Source of the DNA: Caryophanales bacterium
GTDB taxonomy: Bacteria; Bacillota_I; Bacilli_A; RFN20; CAG-826
Reading direction: 5' to 3'
Length of the DNA: 12,354 nucleotides
Assembly (NCBI GenBank): GCA_016280685.1
Contig: JAEEHE010000035.1
Coordinates: 1-12,354, forward strand
Made by a program: the position numbers and the translations under genes. The first letter of the stretch is position 1. Every line of letters begins with the position of its first letter. Under the pieces are notes generated by a model. It searched no databases. It had not been told where the DNA came from and was given only the letters and a program-made list of their open reading frames with translations. Shown piece by piece: positions 1 to 8,391 of the stretch.

Positions 1-2
1 AA

Positions 3-1172
3 ACCATCAATAAAATTAGAGAAGCGGTTAAACCTATCGCTAAACCTGGCGAAGTGGTCATTTCCCGTGGTAAACGTGGCTATGATTTGGTGGCTAGAGT
101 TAAAGGCTTATTACATTCTCGCTTACATGATTGTGTTGATGCAATGACAGCAGCAGTGGAGATGGAAAATCCTCTTTACTTTGTTAGTAATGTCGTCAAC
201 AAAGAAAACGAAAAAGAAGTGAGATCTTTCTTCAAATCTCAAGGTTTAAAGATCACTGACTTCAAATTATATTTCGATAAAGAACATACAAAGATTTATT
301 TCAAATTGCATAGAACTTCCACCGAAAAAGCCAAGGAAGTCATGGATGAATTATCCAAACTCGTCGAACTTACTGATGTGGAACTCGATACCGCTCAAGC
401 AGTGGCCCACCGTAAACTCACTAAAGAAGAAAGAAGAGATATCGTTCATGAAACCGCTAAATTAGTGCAAGTTGATGAATATTTACAACGTAAACCATCA
501 CAACTTTCCGGTGGTCAACAACAACGTGTCGCTATCGCTCGTGCTCTTGTTAAACATCCTAGAGTGTTACTCTTAGATGAACCATTATCCAACTTAGACG
601 CTCGTTTAAGATTACAAACTCGTGAAGAAATTAGACGTATTCAACAAGAAACCGGTATTACTTCTGTCTTCGTGACACATGACCAAGAAGAAGCAATGTC
701 CATTTCTGACAAGATCGTCGTTATGAAATTAGGTGAAATGCAACAAATGGGTGCTCCACAAGATGTTTATAACAGTCCTGCTAACTTATTCGTTGCGCAA
801 TTTTTAGGAACACCTCCAATCAATGTTTTTGCTGGTGAAGTTAAAGATGAAAAGATCTATGTCGGTAAAGACTTAGTCGGCACCGCTAAAGGTGTAGAAA
901 ATAAAAAAGTTCATGTCGCGATTCGTCCCGAAGGCTTTGTCTTAGCCAAAGAAAGCGACAAGGATGTCTTACATGCGGAATGCGAAATGATTCAAGTCAT
1001 GGGTAGAGACATTTCTGTTGTCGCTAAGAATCCTTATTGTACAAAACCGACATTTAAAGCGATTATTTCTGCTGATGACCATGTTAGTCCTGGTCAAGTT
1101 AATTTCAAAGTTAAACCTCACAAAATCTTTATCTTTGATTATGAAACTGAGGAGAGAATCTTCACAAAATAG
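3..1172 (+). CDS. MalK/UgpC-type ABC transporter ATPase with large internal insertion (5' partial)
   Basis: Cytoplasmic ATPase that would power the importer formed with the next two permeases. The reading frame is open to the left edge, so the GTG at 54 is an internal valine, not the start, and Walker A lies outside. Numbering from that GTG, visible motifs are the signature LSGGQQQ (151-157), Walker B VLLLDEP (171-177), D-loop SNLDAR, H-loop His209, then a TOBE-like regulatory domain beginning near GTPPINVF and containing the typical IRPEGF. The part before LTKEERRD (about 121) does not resemble the Q-loop region that should precede the signature. Some 135 or more visible residues of alpha/beta-looking sequence sit there as an insertion. 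Mycoplasma UgpC proteins, as I recall them, carry a comparable insertion. The stop is followed by AAAGGAG (1174-1180) for the next gene, 14 bases on. ATPase identity is sure; substrate is not. Confidence 0.93.
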   Translation, partial: TINKIREAVKPIAKPGEVVISRGKRGYDLVARVKGLLHSRLHDCVDAMTAAVEMENPLYFVSNVVNKENEKEVRSFFKSQGLKITDFKLYFDKEHTKIYFKLHRTSTEKAKEVMDELSKLVELTDVELDTAQAVAHRKLTKEERRDIVHETAKLVQVDEYLQRKPSQLSGGQQQRVAIARALVKHPRVLLLDEPLSNLDARLRLQTREEIRRIQQETGITSVFVTHDQEEAMSISDKIVVMKLGEMQQMGAPQDVYNSPANLFVAQFLGTPPINVFAGEVKDEKIYVGKDLVGTAKGVENKKVHVAIRPEGFVLAKESDKDVLHAECEMIQVMGRDISVVAKNPYCTKPTFKAIISADDHVSPGQVNFKVKPHKIFIFDYETEERIFTK

Positions 1173-1186
1173 TAAAGGAGACTTCT

Positions 1187-2290
1187 ATGGGTATTGAATT
1201 ATTAAATTTCCTATCGAAACGTAAGAAGTCGAATGGTGGGGATAATCGTCTCCCCACAGTCGAACCCGAGACCGTCCCCGAATATGAGGAAGGTTATGTG
1301 GGCGATGAAAACAAAGTCGTTCTCTTAGTTTCAAATAAAAAGGTCAAAAAGCCTTACAAAGTTACTGGTATTGAGGATGTTGCTAGTAAGAATAACTGGA
1401 AAGCGTGGGTTTATCTCGCTCCAGTCGTCGTTTTGATATCAATCTTCTTACTATATCCTTTAATTAATACTATCTTCATTTCTTTTGCTAAGGATTACCA
1501 ATACGCAACTGGTCGTTTCTCCGGATTTACATTTGAGAACTTTGGTGTTATCTTCGGCTGGGTAAAAACCGGGCAAGGTGGTGTGGAACATTATTTCACT
1601 CAATACGCGATACCGAATACGATGATTATTACTTTTGTCACCGTTCCTGTATCCATCCTATTAGCGTTAATTATTTCTGTCGCTCTTAATTCAATTAAGT
1701 GGTTCCAGAAATTCCTACAGACAGTCTTCTTCTTACCTTATGTTACTAACGCTGTCGCTATTGGCTTAGTCTTCTCGGTTATCTTTGATAAATCCGGTGT
1801 TATTAACTATATTTTCCATTCTAATACAGTATGGGTTTATGGTGCGGATCGTTGGGTTGCTATGATTCCATTATGCTTATATATTGTTTGGAATAGCATT
1901 CCTTTCAAAATCTTAATTCTCTTATCAGGTTTACAAGGTATTGATAAACAATATTATCAGGCCGCACAAATCGATAGCTGTCCTAAGCTTAAGACTTTGT
2001 GGAAGATTACCGTTCCATTATTATCCCCACAAATCTTATATTTAATGATCACTTCCTTTATCGGTTCATTTAAGGAATATACATCAGTCGTGGCTATCTT
2101 CAATGGTCCTGGTACGATGGGCAAGAACTCCAATGTTCCCGATATGGAGACAATCGTTTATTACGTCTATGATAACGTGGAAAAAGGCTTCACATCCCGT
2201 GCGGCTGCCGCTGGTGTTTTCCTCTTTATCATTATTTTGATTTTTACTTTCATCCAATTTGGTGTCAGTAAAAAGAGAGTGCATTATTAG
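1187..2290 (+). CDS. ABC transporter permease, MalF/UgpA type
   Basis: Inner permease half of a carbohydrate-type (CUT1-like) importer. About six membrane segments are visible, near residues 74-100, 143-168, 176-199, 225-248, 281-305 and 337-358. The EAA loop that docks on the ATPase is at about 257-281, reading QAAQIDSCPKLKTLWKITVP; the usual DGA is replaced by DSC. A cytosolic N-terminal extension of about 70 residues precedes the first membrane segment, with basic then acidic stretches (TVEPETVPEYEEG), longer than needed for the fold. The start is set by AAAGGAG 6 bases before the ATG. The downstream gene begins 12 bases after the stop and the TAG stop is part of that gene's AGGAGG site, so translation is probably coupled. 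The family is clear; nothing in it fixes the substrate. Confidence 0.92.
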   Translation: MGIELLNFLSKRKKSNGGDNRLPTVEPETVPEYEEGYVGDENKVVLLVSNKKVKKPYKVTGIEDVASKNNWKAWVYLAPVVVLISIFLLYPLINTIFISFAKDYQYATGRFSGFTFENFGVIFGWVKTGQGGVEHYFTQYAIPNTMIITFVTVPVSILLALIISVALNSIKWFQKFLQTVFFLPYVTNAVAIGLVFSVIFDKSGVINYIFHSNTVWVYGADRWVAMIPLCLYIVWNSIPFKILILLSGLQGIDKQYYQAAQIDSCPKLKTLWKITVPLLSPQILYLMITSFIGSFKEYTSVVAIFNGPGTMGKNSNVPDMETIVYYVYDNVEKGFTSRAAAAGVFLFIIILIFTFIQFGVSKKRVHY

Positions 2291-2302
2291 GAGGTCGATT
2301 TT

Positions 2303-3292
2303 ATGGCAGACGAAGCAGTTATGACCAAAGAACAACCTATGACTTATGTCGATTTTAAAAAGGTTCGTGTGAATCCTAATATCACTTTATCAATCGTGGA
2401 AAGTGGCAAGACCGTTGCCTCGATTAAAAGACGTGAAAGAATTATTCACATTATCACTACAATTTTTACTTATATCTTTATTCTCGCTTTAGCCTTAACC
2501 GTGATGTTCCCATTCTATTGGATGATTATCACTTCTTTAAAGCAGAATTCCGAAATTATGGCCACTAATCAAACATTCTTCCCAAATATTGTTATGTGGT
2601 CCAACTATGTCTATGTTTTTGAAACATTTAACTTTACCGGTTATATGTTCAATACCATCATCGTGGCAATCTTTTCCACATTAGGTACTTTATTAACAAC
2701 CATATTCGCGGCATTTGCTTTTGCTCGTCTTGAATTCAAAGGTCGTGAAGCTTTATTTATGGTCTTCTTAATGACCATGATGATTCCTGGCGAAATGATG
2801 GTTATTTCTAACTATTTAACTGTCAATGCCTTTGGTTGGATTAAAGACCAAACGAGAATGGATGCTTATTTAGCGATGATTGTCCCGTTTGTTGTCAGTG
2901 TCTTCCATATTTATTTATTGAGACAAAACTTCAAACAAATCCCTAACGAATTATATTTGGCTGCGAAGGTCGATGGTAAGAGTGACTGGTCATTCTTATG
3001 GAAAGTCATGGTTCCATTAGCTGCACCGACACTTATTTCTATTACCATCTTGAAATTCATGGGTACATGGAATTCTTATGTGTGGCCAAACTTAGTTACT
3101 AAAAACGAAGACTTCCGCTTAATCTCTAACGGATTACGTGGTAGTGCATTTACTGATATTGATACAGGTTTAACTGAATACGGTTATCAAATGGCCGCTT
3201 CCTTCTGTGTCACCGTCCCGTTATTCCTCCTCTTCATCTTCTTCCGTAAATACATTATGAGAGGTGTTGGAAGAGCCGGTATTAAGGGTTAA
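2303..3292 (+). CDS. ABC transporter permease, MalG/UgpE type
   Basis: Second permease of the heterodimeric channel. Membrane segments are near residues 48-78, 115-140, 148-170, 187-206, 241-262 and 297-315. The EAA loop at 217-241 is close to canonical (LYLAAKVDGKSDWSFLWKVM followed by VP), and the protein ends in GVGRAGIKG, matching the glycine-rich C-terminal tail typical of MalG-type permeases. Its N-terminus carries about 45 polar residues before the first helix. AGGAGGT (2289-2295) overlaps the previous stop and chooses this ATG. Together with the preceding permease and the ATPase it makes a complete membrane core; the binding proteins follow after a 49-base gap with a small hairpin. 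Confidence 0.93.
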   Translation: MADEAVMTKEQPMTYVDFKKVRVNPNITLSIVESGKTVASIKRRERIIHIITTIFTYIFILALALTVMFPFYWMIITSLKQNSEIMATNQTFFPNIVMWSNYVYVFETFNFTGYMFNTIIVAIFSTLGTLLTTIFAAFAFARLEFKGREALFMVFLMTMMIPGEMMVISNYLTVNAFGWIKDQTRMDAYLAMIVPFVVSVFHIYLLRQNFKQIPNELYLAAKVDGKSDWSFLWKVMVPLAAPTLISITILKFMGTWNSYVWPNLVTKNEDFRLISNGLRGSAFTDIDTGLTEYGYQMAASFCVTVPLFLLFIFFRKYIMRGVGRAGIKG

Positions 3293-3303
3293 AATTGGTT
3301 AAT

Positions 3304-3318
3304 ATTGTCTTTGACAAT
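3304..3318 (+). promoter_or_regulatory. Small inverted repeat between permease and first binding-protein gene
   Basis: ATTGTC (3304-3309), TTT, GACAAT (3313-3318) form a perfect 6-base inverted repeat in the longest gap inside the transporter cluster, 23 bases before the binding-protein start codon. It is too weak and lacks a T run, so it is not a convincing terminator. Possible roles are a protein operator or an mRNA structure that raises the yield of the binding-protein part of the transcript, as happens at other binding-protein junctions. The TATAAT at 3323-3328 lies nearby, but the TTGACA inside the repeat is only 6 bases from it, so the two cannot be one promoter. Confidence 0.3.
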
Positions 3319-3341
3319 TTAATATAATAAGGAGAAATTTT

Positions 3342-4853
3342 ATGAAAAAATTAATCGTTCCGATAATTGCTATGTCCGCATTATTAGCATTAGGCGCTTG
3401 TTCCACAAATAAAGAAGGTGGAGAAAGCGGCAAACAAAGTGAACCAACAAGCGAAAGCCAAGGTTCATCTAGTGGTGGCCAAGTAGGACACTTTGACCAT
3501 GAAGTGAAAATTAAATTCTCACAAGCCTACGCGCAAAAATATCAACCGAAACTACAGGACTATGTTGATTCTTTCAAAGAAATCGAGCCAAACGTTACTA
3601 TCGTTTTAGAAGATGGTTGGATTAGTGGCAACTACGACACTATTCACAGTCAAACAATTTCCGATATTCAAACTGGTGAATATGGTGATTTAGTCATCGC
3701 CTATCCTGACCATGTCGTCGATTACATTGACTATGATAAAGCTGTCAAGTTAGATGACTATATGGATAATCCAGACTATGGATGGACGGCAGAAGAAAAA
3801 GCTGACCTCGTTCCTGCTTATTTACATGAAGGTCAAGAATTCCCAGTTTCTGGTACATATTGCTTACCTTTCTCCAAATCTACTGAAGCGATGTTCTACA
3901 ACGAAACTCGTTTATTGGACTCTGGTTTAGTTTCCTATTTATCTAACAAGGGAATTAACATGAACAAGACATATCTTGAAACATTAACTTGGGAAAAATT
4001 ATTCAATGAATTATGTCCTGCTCTTGAACAATATGATGCAGATAACCCAACTACACCTTTAATTACTAAAAAAGAAGATGGCTTGAATTCATATGTCGCA
4101 TATGACTCTGATGCCAACTTATTCATCACTTTAGCCCAACAATATGGCTATGGTTATACCAGTGTTGATGAATATGGTGAAGCCCACCTCGATTACAACA
4201 ATGCCAATATGAAAGGTTTAATGAAAACCTTCGCAGAAGCTTCCAAAAAAGGATATCTCAGATCTCCTGGTACCATTGGTAAGAGTTATGGCTCTGATTT
4301 CTTCAAAGATAATAATGTCTTGTTCTCCATCGGTAGTACTGCCGGTGTCGCTAACCAAGTCGCTTCGACATTTGATGTTGGCGTGGCTCGTATTCCTCAA
4401 GCCGAAGGCAAAGATGCTAAACTCATTTCTCAAGGTCCATCCATTTGTATCTTAAATCACAACAATGATAAAGATAGAATTTTAGCCTCTTGGTTATTCT
4501 ATAAGCACATGGTTAGTACTAAGAATACCGCTTCTTGGGCGATTACTGTTGGTTATTTGCCAATTCGTTCTTCCGCTTATACCAGTGAAGCTTATAGTGA
4601 CTACTGTTCAACAGAAGATAAAGATCCACGTAGTACAGAATTATTAACCGCTTTGAACGCTGTTTACAGTTCTTCAACCGTTGATTACGTTTTCACCAGT
4701 GTTCCATTCAAAGGAAGTTCTACTGCTCGTACAGAAGTTAACTCCATGGTCGTCAATATCTTAAAGGATGCCAAAGATGGCAAAACTATTGATGATGCTT
4801 ATCTCGATGCTGCCTTTAATTTAGCAATTAACAATACATTGAAAGATATGTAA
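3342..4853 (+). CDS. Extracellular solute-binding lipoprotein 1 of the ABC importer
   Basis: Membrane-anchored binding protein that should capture substrate outside the cell and deliver it to the permeases. It has a lipoprotein signal (MKKLIVPII..., lipobox ALGAC, Cys20), a Ser/Gly/Glu-rich tether (21-50), then a bilobal periplasmic-binding-protein fold of the sugar (family 1) kind: beta-rich start VKIKFSQAYAQ, YGDLVIAYPDHVVDYI, and the C-terminal VPFKGSSTARTEVNSMV followed by AINNTLKDM. AAGGAG (3329-3334) precedes the ATG. It is clearly paralogous to the next gene: FSIGSTAG, SQGPS, YDSDANLFIT and KSTEAMFYN have direct counterparts there. Its size, 503 residues, is long for the class. The ligand cannot be read from the sequence. 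Confidence 0.9.
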   Translation: MKKLIVPIIAMSALLALGACSTNKEGGESGKQSEPTSESQGSSSGGQVGHFDHEVKIKFSQAYAQKYQPKLQDYVDSFKEIEPNVTIVLEDGWISGNYDTIHSQTISDIQTGEYGDLVIAYPDHVVDYIDYDKAVKLDDYMDNPDYGWTAEEKADLVPAYLHEGQEFPVSGTYCLPFSKSTEAMFYNETRLLDSGLVSYLSNKGINMNKTYLETLTWEKLFNELCPALEQYDADNPTTPLITKKEDGLNSYVAYDSDANLFITLAQQYGYGYTSVDEYGEAHLDYNNANMKGLMKTFAEASKKGYLRSPGTIGKSYGSDFFKDNNVLFSIGSTAGVANQVASTFDVGVARIPQAEGKDAKLISQGPSICILNHNNDKDRILASWLFYKHMVSTKNTASWAITVGYLPIRSSAYTSEAYSDYCSTEDKDPRSTELLTALNAVYSSSTVDYVFTSVPFKGSSTARTEVNSMVVNILKDAKDGKTIDDAYLDAAFNLAINNTLKDM

Positions 4854-4882
4854 TCAACTACATATATAGAGGAAAAATAAGT

Positions 4883-6364
4883 ATGAAAAAAATTGCCTTA
4901 CTATTAATTCCCTTAGCCATTACCGCTTTAACCGGTTGTGGCACCAAAAAAGAAGAAACCACAAGCAGTGGATCATCCGGTGGTGGTGAAGTAACTGGTA
5001 AAGTGAAAGTTACTTTCTGGCACACATTTGGCGATAAAGCTGAAACCGCGTTAGAAGGTAAAATTGCAACCTTTAAGCAATTAGTTAAGCAAAACGAAAA
5101 TGTCGATTTAGACGTTGAGTTAGCCTATCAAGGTGCTTACAAAGATATGCCCCAGAAGGTCAAAACCGGTTTAGCTACTGGTGATAGCCCCACAATTGCC
5201 ATTGCTTATGCTGACCATGTTGCTGATTATATCGAATTTGAAAATGGCCAAGAAGGCAAATATGTTGTCAATTATGACAAATTCTTAAACGATTCTAATC
5301 TCACATTTGGCACAGATAGCTATTTAGGCGACACCTTAGGTGAAAGCGACATGATTCAAAGCTATATGGATGAAGGTCGTTCCTTACAAAGACAAGGCAC
5401 ATATTTGATTCCATTGATGAAATCAACAGAAATTATGTGTTATAACCTCGATGCTGTGAAAACCGCGATGAGATATGCTTATCCTGATGTGGCGGTTGAT
5501 CGTGTTAAAGAATTCATGAGAACTATTACTTGGGATCAATTAATCAATATCGCCCAAGCAGCTTATGATCATAAATCGGAAATTTCTACCCAATTAGAAT
5601 ATCCTATTTATTACGATAGTGATTCCAACTTATTTATCACTGAACTCTATCAAAATAAAATTGCCTATTCATCCATCGGCGAAGACGGCAAAGGCAGAAT
5701 TGATTTTGAAGAAGCAAGCGAACTTACCAAAGCAAAAGCAGTTGTGCAAAAATTAAAAGATGCACGTGATGCTCATTTATTGACTACTAAAGGTGCAGAA
5801 GGTACATATGCTAGCAATAACTTCAAAGAAGTTAAGACAATCTTCTCCATCGGTTCTACTGGTGGCACAGGCTATACAATCCCTGATGCCGGTTTATTTG
5901 AACCCGCATTTGCTAAAGTCCCAACTATGGGTGGCGCAGATGGTCAAGTCGGCTATATTTCCCAAGGCCCAAGTGTGGCTATGTTCAAGAATCCATCATT
6001 AAGTGATTCCGAAAACGAAGCTGCCTTAAAATATGCTTGGAAATTAATTAAATATTTAACCAGCAAACAAGTTAACGTTTCCTTATGCGTTACCGGTTCT
6101 GAAGGATATTCTCCAGTGAGAACATCTTGCTATACAACCGAAACATATAGTGACTTCATCGAAGAAGGTGAATATTACGCGGAAGCCGCTTTGGTCACCC
6201 AAAACGATGTTAATGGCAGATATTACAATTCCGCCGTTTTCCCAGGCAGTGCTACTTTAAGAAATGAAGTCGGTGCCTTAGTAACTAGTGTTTTAACCAA
6301 TAAGAGTTCTATCGATGATGCCTTTGCATTAGCGATTAATAACGCAAAGAAAGATATTAAATAG
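4883..6364 (+). CDS. Extracellular solute-binding lipoprotein 2 of the ABC importer
   Basis: Second binding protein, 29 bases after its paralogue. Lipobox ALTGC puts the lipidated Cys at 19, followed by a Gly/Ser linker and a family 1-like binding protein starting VKVTFWHTFGDKAETALEGK, the usual WHxxG-type opening of sugar-binding proteins. Shared blocks with protein 1 are PTIAIAYADHVADYI, KSTEIMCYN, YDSDSNLFIT, FSIGSTGG, ISQGPS, YSPVRTSCYTTETYSDF and FPGSATLRNEV with AINNAKKDIK at the end. Between blocks the two differ strongly, so they probably bind different or differently sized ligands while sharing one permease pair. The site upstream (TAGAGGA) is weaker than at neighbouring genes. Only this copy keeps the WHTFG motif, where copy 1 has SQAYAQ. 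Confidence 0.9.
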   Translation: MKKIALLLIPLAITALTGCGTKKEETTSSGSSGGGEVTGKVKVTFWHTFGDKAETALEGKIATFKQLVKQNENVDLDVELAYQGAYKDMPQKVKTGLATGDSPTIAIAYADHVADYIEFENGQEGKYVVNYDKFLNDSNLTFGTDSYLGDTLGESDMIQSYMDEGRSLQRQGTYLIPLMKSTEIMCYNLDAVKTAMRYAYPDVAVDRVKEFMRTITWDQLINIAQAAYDHKSEISTQLEYPIYYDSDSNLFITELYQNKIAYSSIGEDGKGRIDFEEASELTKAKAVVQKLKDARDAHLLTTKGAEGTYASNNFKEVKTIFSIGSTGGTGYTIPDAGLFEPAFAKVPTMGGADGQVGYISQGPSVAMFKNPSLSDSENEAALKYAWKLIKYLTSKQVNVSLCVTGSEGYSPVRTSCYTTETYSDFIEEGEYYAEAALVTQNDVNGRYYNSAVFPGSATLRNEVGALVTSVLTNKSSIDDAFALAINNAKKDIK

Positions 6365-6375
6365 GAGGTCTTTAT

Positions 6376-7893
6376 ATGGCCAAAACTAACAAAACTATTA
6401 TTGCGCTTATCGCCCTAATGTCATTAGGGGTCCTAACTGGTTGTAATACCAAAAAGGAAAACTCTAGTAATTCTCAACCTGAACAAAGCGAACAAGGCTC
6501 TAGCGAAGCAAAACCTCAAAGAGGTGATGAAAACTGGGTCGATTATGTTCATGATGGTACGGTTAAACTCGAATTAGATTATAAAAATAGAGATTTCTAC
6601 AAAGATGGTATCGGTGAAGTGACTTTAAAAACCGCTATCGATGGTGATACCGCTCACTTTAATCCAGTAGTGACTACCACAAGTAGATTGGCTATTAAAT
6701 CAAGATATTATGGTGTTGATACACCAGAATCTACAGGTCGTATTCAACCTTGGGGCAAACCTGCAAGTAATTTTAATAAAGAAAAATTGAAGGCAGCAGC
6801 GGAGCACGGCACAATCGTCGTTTCTTCTGCACAAGATGATTATGGTGTCCCACAATATGACTCTACAGGTGAAAGATTTGTTTCATTAATTTGGATTAAT
6901 GAAGAGAAAAAGAATGCTAATTATGATGAATTATATCTTCTTAATTTAGCTCTTGTCCAAGAAGGTTATTCATGGGTGAAAAACGTCACTGATATGCCTC
7001 AATATGCTGAAACTTTTTACGCCGCAGAGACACAGGCTAAAAAATACAAACTGAATATGTTTGGTGATGAACCTGATCCACTTTATGACCCGACGGGTTA
7101 TAAGGATATTAGTTTGCTAGATTTAAAAGTTGCGACTGAAAATTATATTAAAGATCCAACTTATCAATCTGAACTCGATGGTAAAAAAGTGAGAGTTCGT
7201 GGCACAGTTGCTGGATATTCTAATGGCACGATGTATTTACAAAGTCATTTTGATGAAGAAGATAGTGAAGCCATCCGTGGTGAAGGTCAAGGAATTGAAG
7301 GCGGTGAATATGCCTCTATCAATGTTTTCTGTGGCATGTCTTCTGTCCCATCCAAATATAGAAAGATAAATACATTCATCGAATTATGTGTATTTGCTGT
7401 TTATAGTGAAAACTTCGGTTTCCAATTAACTGGTGCGGAAGGACACTTCCCCATCGTCGCTAGCGAAGCTAAAGATGATGACTGTAAGATATTATTGACC
7501 GCTGATGAAAATACTGACGATCAACAACTTCATGTTTTAGAATACACATCAACCAGACTTAGCCAAATCGCTAATAGTGGTGATTTTGAATGTTTGAACT
7601 GCGCTGTCAAAGTTACTGACGCTGTGACATGTAACGATTTCTACATCAATACAAAAGGTGATGAAATCACCTTAGGATTTACCGGTTGTAAATTCTCTGC
7701 TTATATCACTTTCCCATATGCTGGTGATCCAGAAAAGAAATTTGAATATTGGAACACTGAAGAACAATTTGTCGGTAAGAAATTCCTCTTATCAGGTATT
7801 TATACATATCATCAAGCTCAAAGTGGTAAAATTTCTTATCAAATCGTCTTCAATGATGCCACCGGCTTAGAATGGGTTCCTGAACAAGCCTAA
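6376..7893 (+). CDS. Surface lipoprotein nuclease: SNase domain plus two OB-like domains
   Basis: Likely extracellular membrane-anchored nuclease. The lipobox is VLTGC with Cys23, then a Ser/Glu/Gln tether to about 50. Residues 80-230 form a thermonuclease (SNase) domain with all key positions: DGDT with Asp91, RYYGVDTPE with Arg110, Asp115 and Glu118, and PWGKPAS. The DDYG...TGER stretch places Arg167 at the catalytic arginine, with a short insertion between DxYG and R. The helix LVQEGYSWV also fits the family. Residues 245-360 (DGKKVRVRGTVAG...FQLTG) and 382-503 (VKVTDAV...GKKFLLSGIYTY) look like two extra OB-like domains, suggesting nucleic-acid grip. AGGAGGT overlaps the previous stop. 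Calcium-dependent, sugar-nonspecific cleavage is expected from the family. Its place inside the transporter run suggests it feeds the importer. The two extra domains are my weaker call. Confidence 0.88.
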   Translation: MAKTNKTIIALIALMSLGVLTGCNTKKENSSNSQPEQSEQGSSEAKPQRGDENWVDYVHDGTVKLELDYKNRDFYKDGIGEVTLKTAIDGDTAHFNPVVTTTSRLAIKSRYYGVDTPESTGRIQPWGKPASNFNKEKLKAAAEHGTIVVSSAQDDYGVPQYDSTGERFVSLIWINEEKKNANYDELYLLNLALVQEGYSWVKNVTDMPQYAETFYAAETQAKKYKLNMFGDEPDPLYDPTGYKDISLLDLKVATENYIKDPTYQSELDGKKVRVRGTVAGYSNGTMYLQSHFDEEDSEAIRGEGQGIEGGEYASINVFCGMSSVPSKYRKINTFIELCVFAVYSENFGFQLTGAEGHFPIVASEAKDDDCKILLTADENTDDQQLHVLEYTSTRLSQIANSGDFECLNCAVKVTDAVTCNDFYINTKGDEITLGFTGCKFSAYITFPYAGDPEKKFEYWNTEEQFVGKKFLLSGIYTYHQAQSGKISYQIVFNDATGLEWVPEQA

Positions 7894-7914
7894 TAATATT
7901 TAAGGAGGTCAACA

Positions 7915-8391
7915 ATGATGTTTTGTTATCACTGTGGAAATAAACTTAAAGAAAATAAAATCGAAGAGAAACAAATCGATTTTGAAAAGAATGTCGGCCT
8001 AGACATGGATGCCGAAGTTAATTTCGTTTGTCCAAGATGTGGTCATCTCGTTCATTATAATGCCTCCGAAGAAGACAAAAAATCTCTCGCAAGAGCGTGC
8101 CACGCGGAATTACAACGTGGTAGAAATAGCTTTGCTAGAGGCATGAGCAATATCTCTATTGGTATTATTCTATTAATTACCTCTATTGTCTTCTTATTAC
8201 TTTCTCGAAAAGCCGATAATCAATTTAGAATTACCGTCTCTTCACCTGAGTTCTGGGTTTTCCTAGTTCTCGCAATTATCTCGGTTATACTTTTAGTACT
8301 CGGTGTTCTCTTTACCGCTTTCGGACTGAAGCGTAAAGTGATCTATACCAAGTTATTAAAGGATATAAATAACAAAACTTTTGTGCAATAG
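7915..8391 (+). CDS. Small zinc-ribbon membrane protein, function unknown
   Basis: A 158-residue protein with an N-terminal four-cysteine zinc ribbon: CYHC at 4-7 and CPRC at 39-42, each followed by glycine, separated by a charged stretch. Two membrane helices follow, about 80-97 and 113-137, joined by a short loop (SRKADNQFRITVSSPEF). The tail is basic and cytosolic (LKRKVIYTKLLKD), so the ribbon should also lie in the cytoplasm. A strong AAGGAGGT (7902-7909) precedes two consecutive ATG codons, 7915 and 7918. Either could be used; the second has the more usual spacing. It is the last gene of the close run, 21 bases after the nuclease. I do not recognise a named family. It may be an accessory or assembly factor of the importer, but a chance passenger is possible. 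Confidence 0.8.
   Translation: MMFCYHCGNKLKENKIEEKQIDFEKNVGLDMDAEVNFVCPRCGHLVHYNASEEDKKSLARACHAELQRGRNSFARGMSNISIGIILLITSIVFLLLSRKADNQFRITVSSPEFWVFLVLAIISVILLVLGVLFTAFGLKRKVIYTKLLKDINNKTFVQ

Noticed and set aside
54..56. GTG as start codon of the ABC ATPase
   Set aside because: The frame is open upstream to base 3, no ribosome site precedes it, and Walker A is missing, so the gene begins outside the window.
2084..2335. Minus-strand reading frame across the junction of the two permease genes
   Set aside because: It overlaps two clear permeases and their junction ribosome site; the translation looks like an antisense shadow.
3311..3328. TTGACA and TATAAT before the first binding-protein gene as a promoter
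   Set aside because: Only 6 bases separate the hexamers, far from the 16-18 needed, and TTGACA is part of an inverted repeat.
3..6364. Firm assignment as maltose, glycerol-3-phosphate or multiple-sugar importer
   Set aside because: The motifs fit the whole CUT1-like family. The neighbouring nuclease argues for a different substrate, so no specific sugar gene symbols were given.
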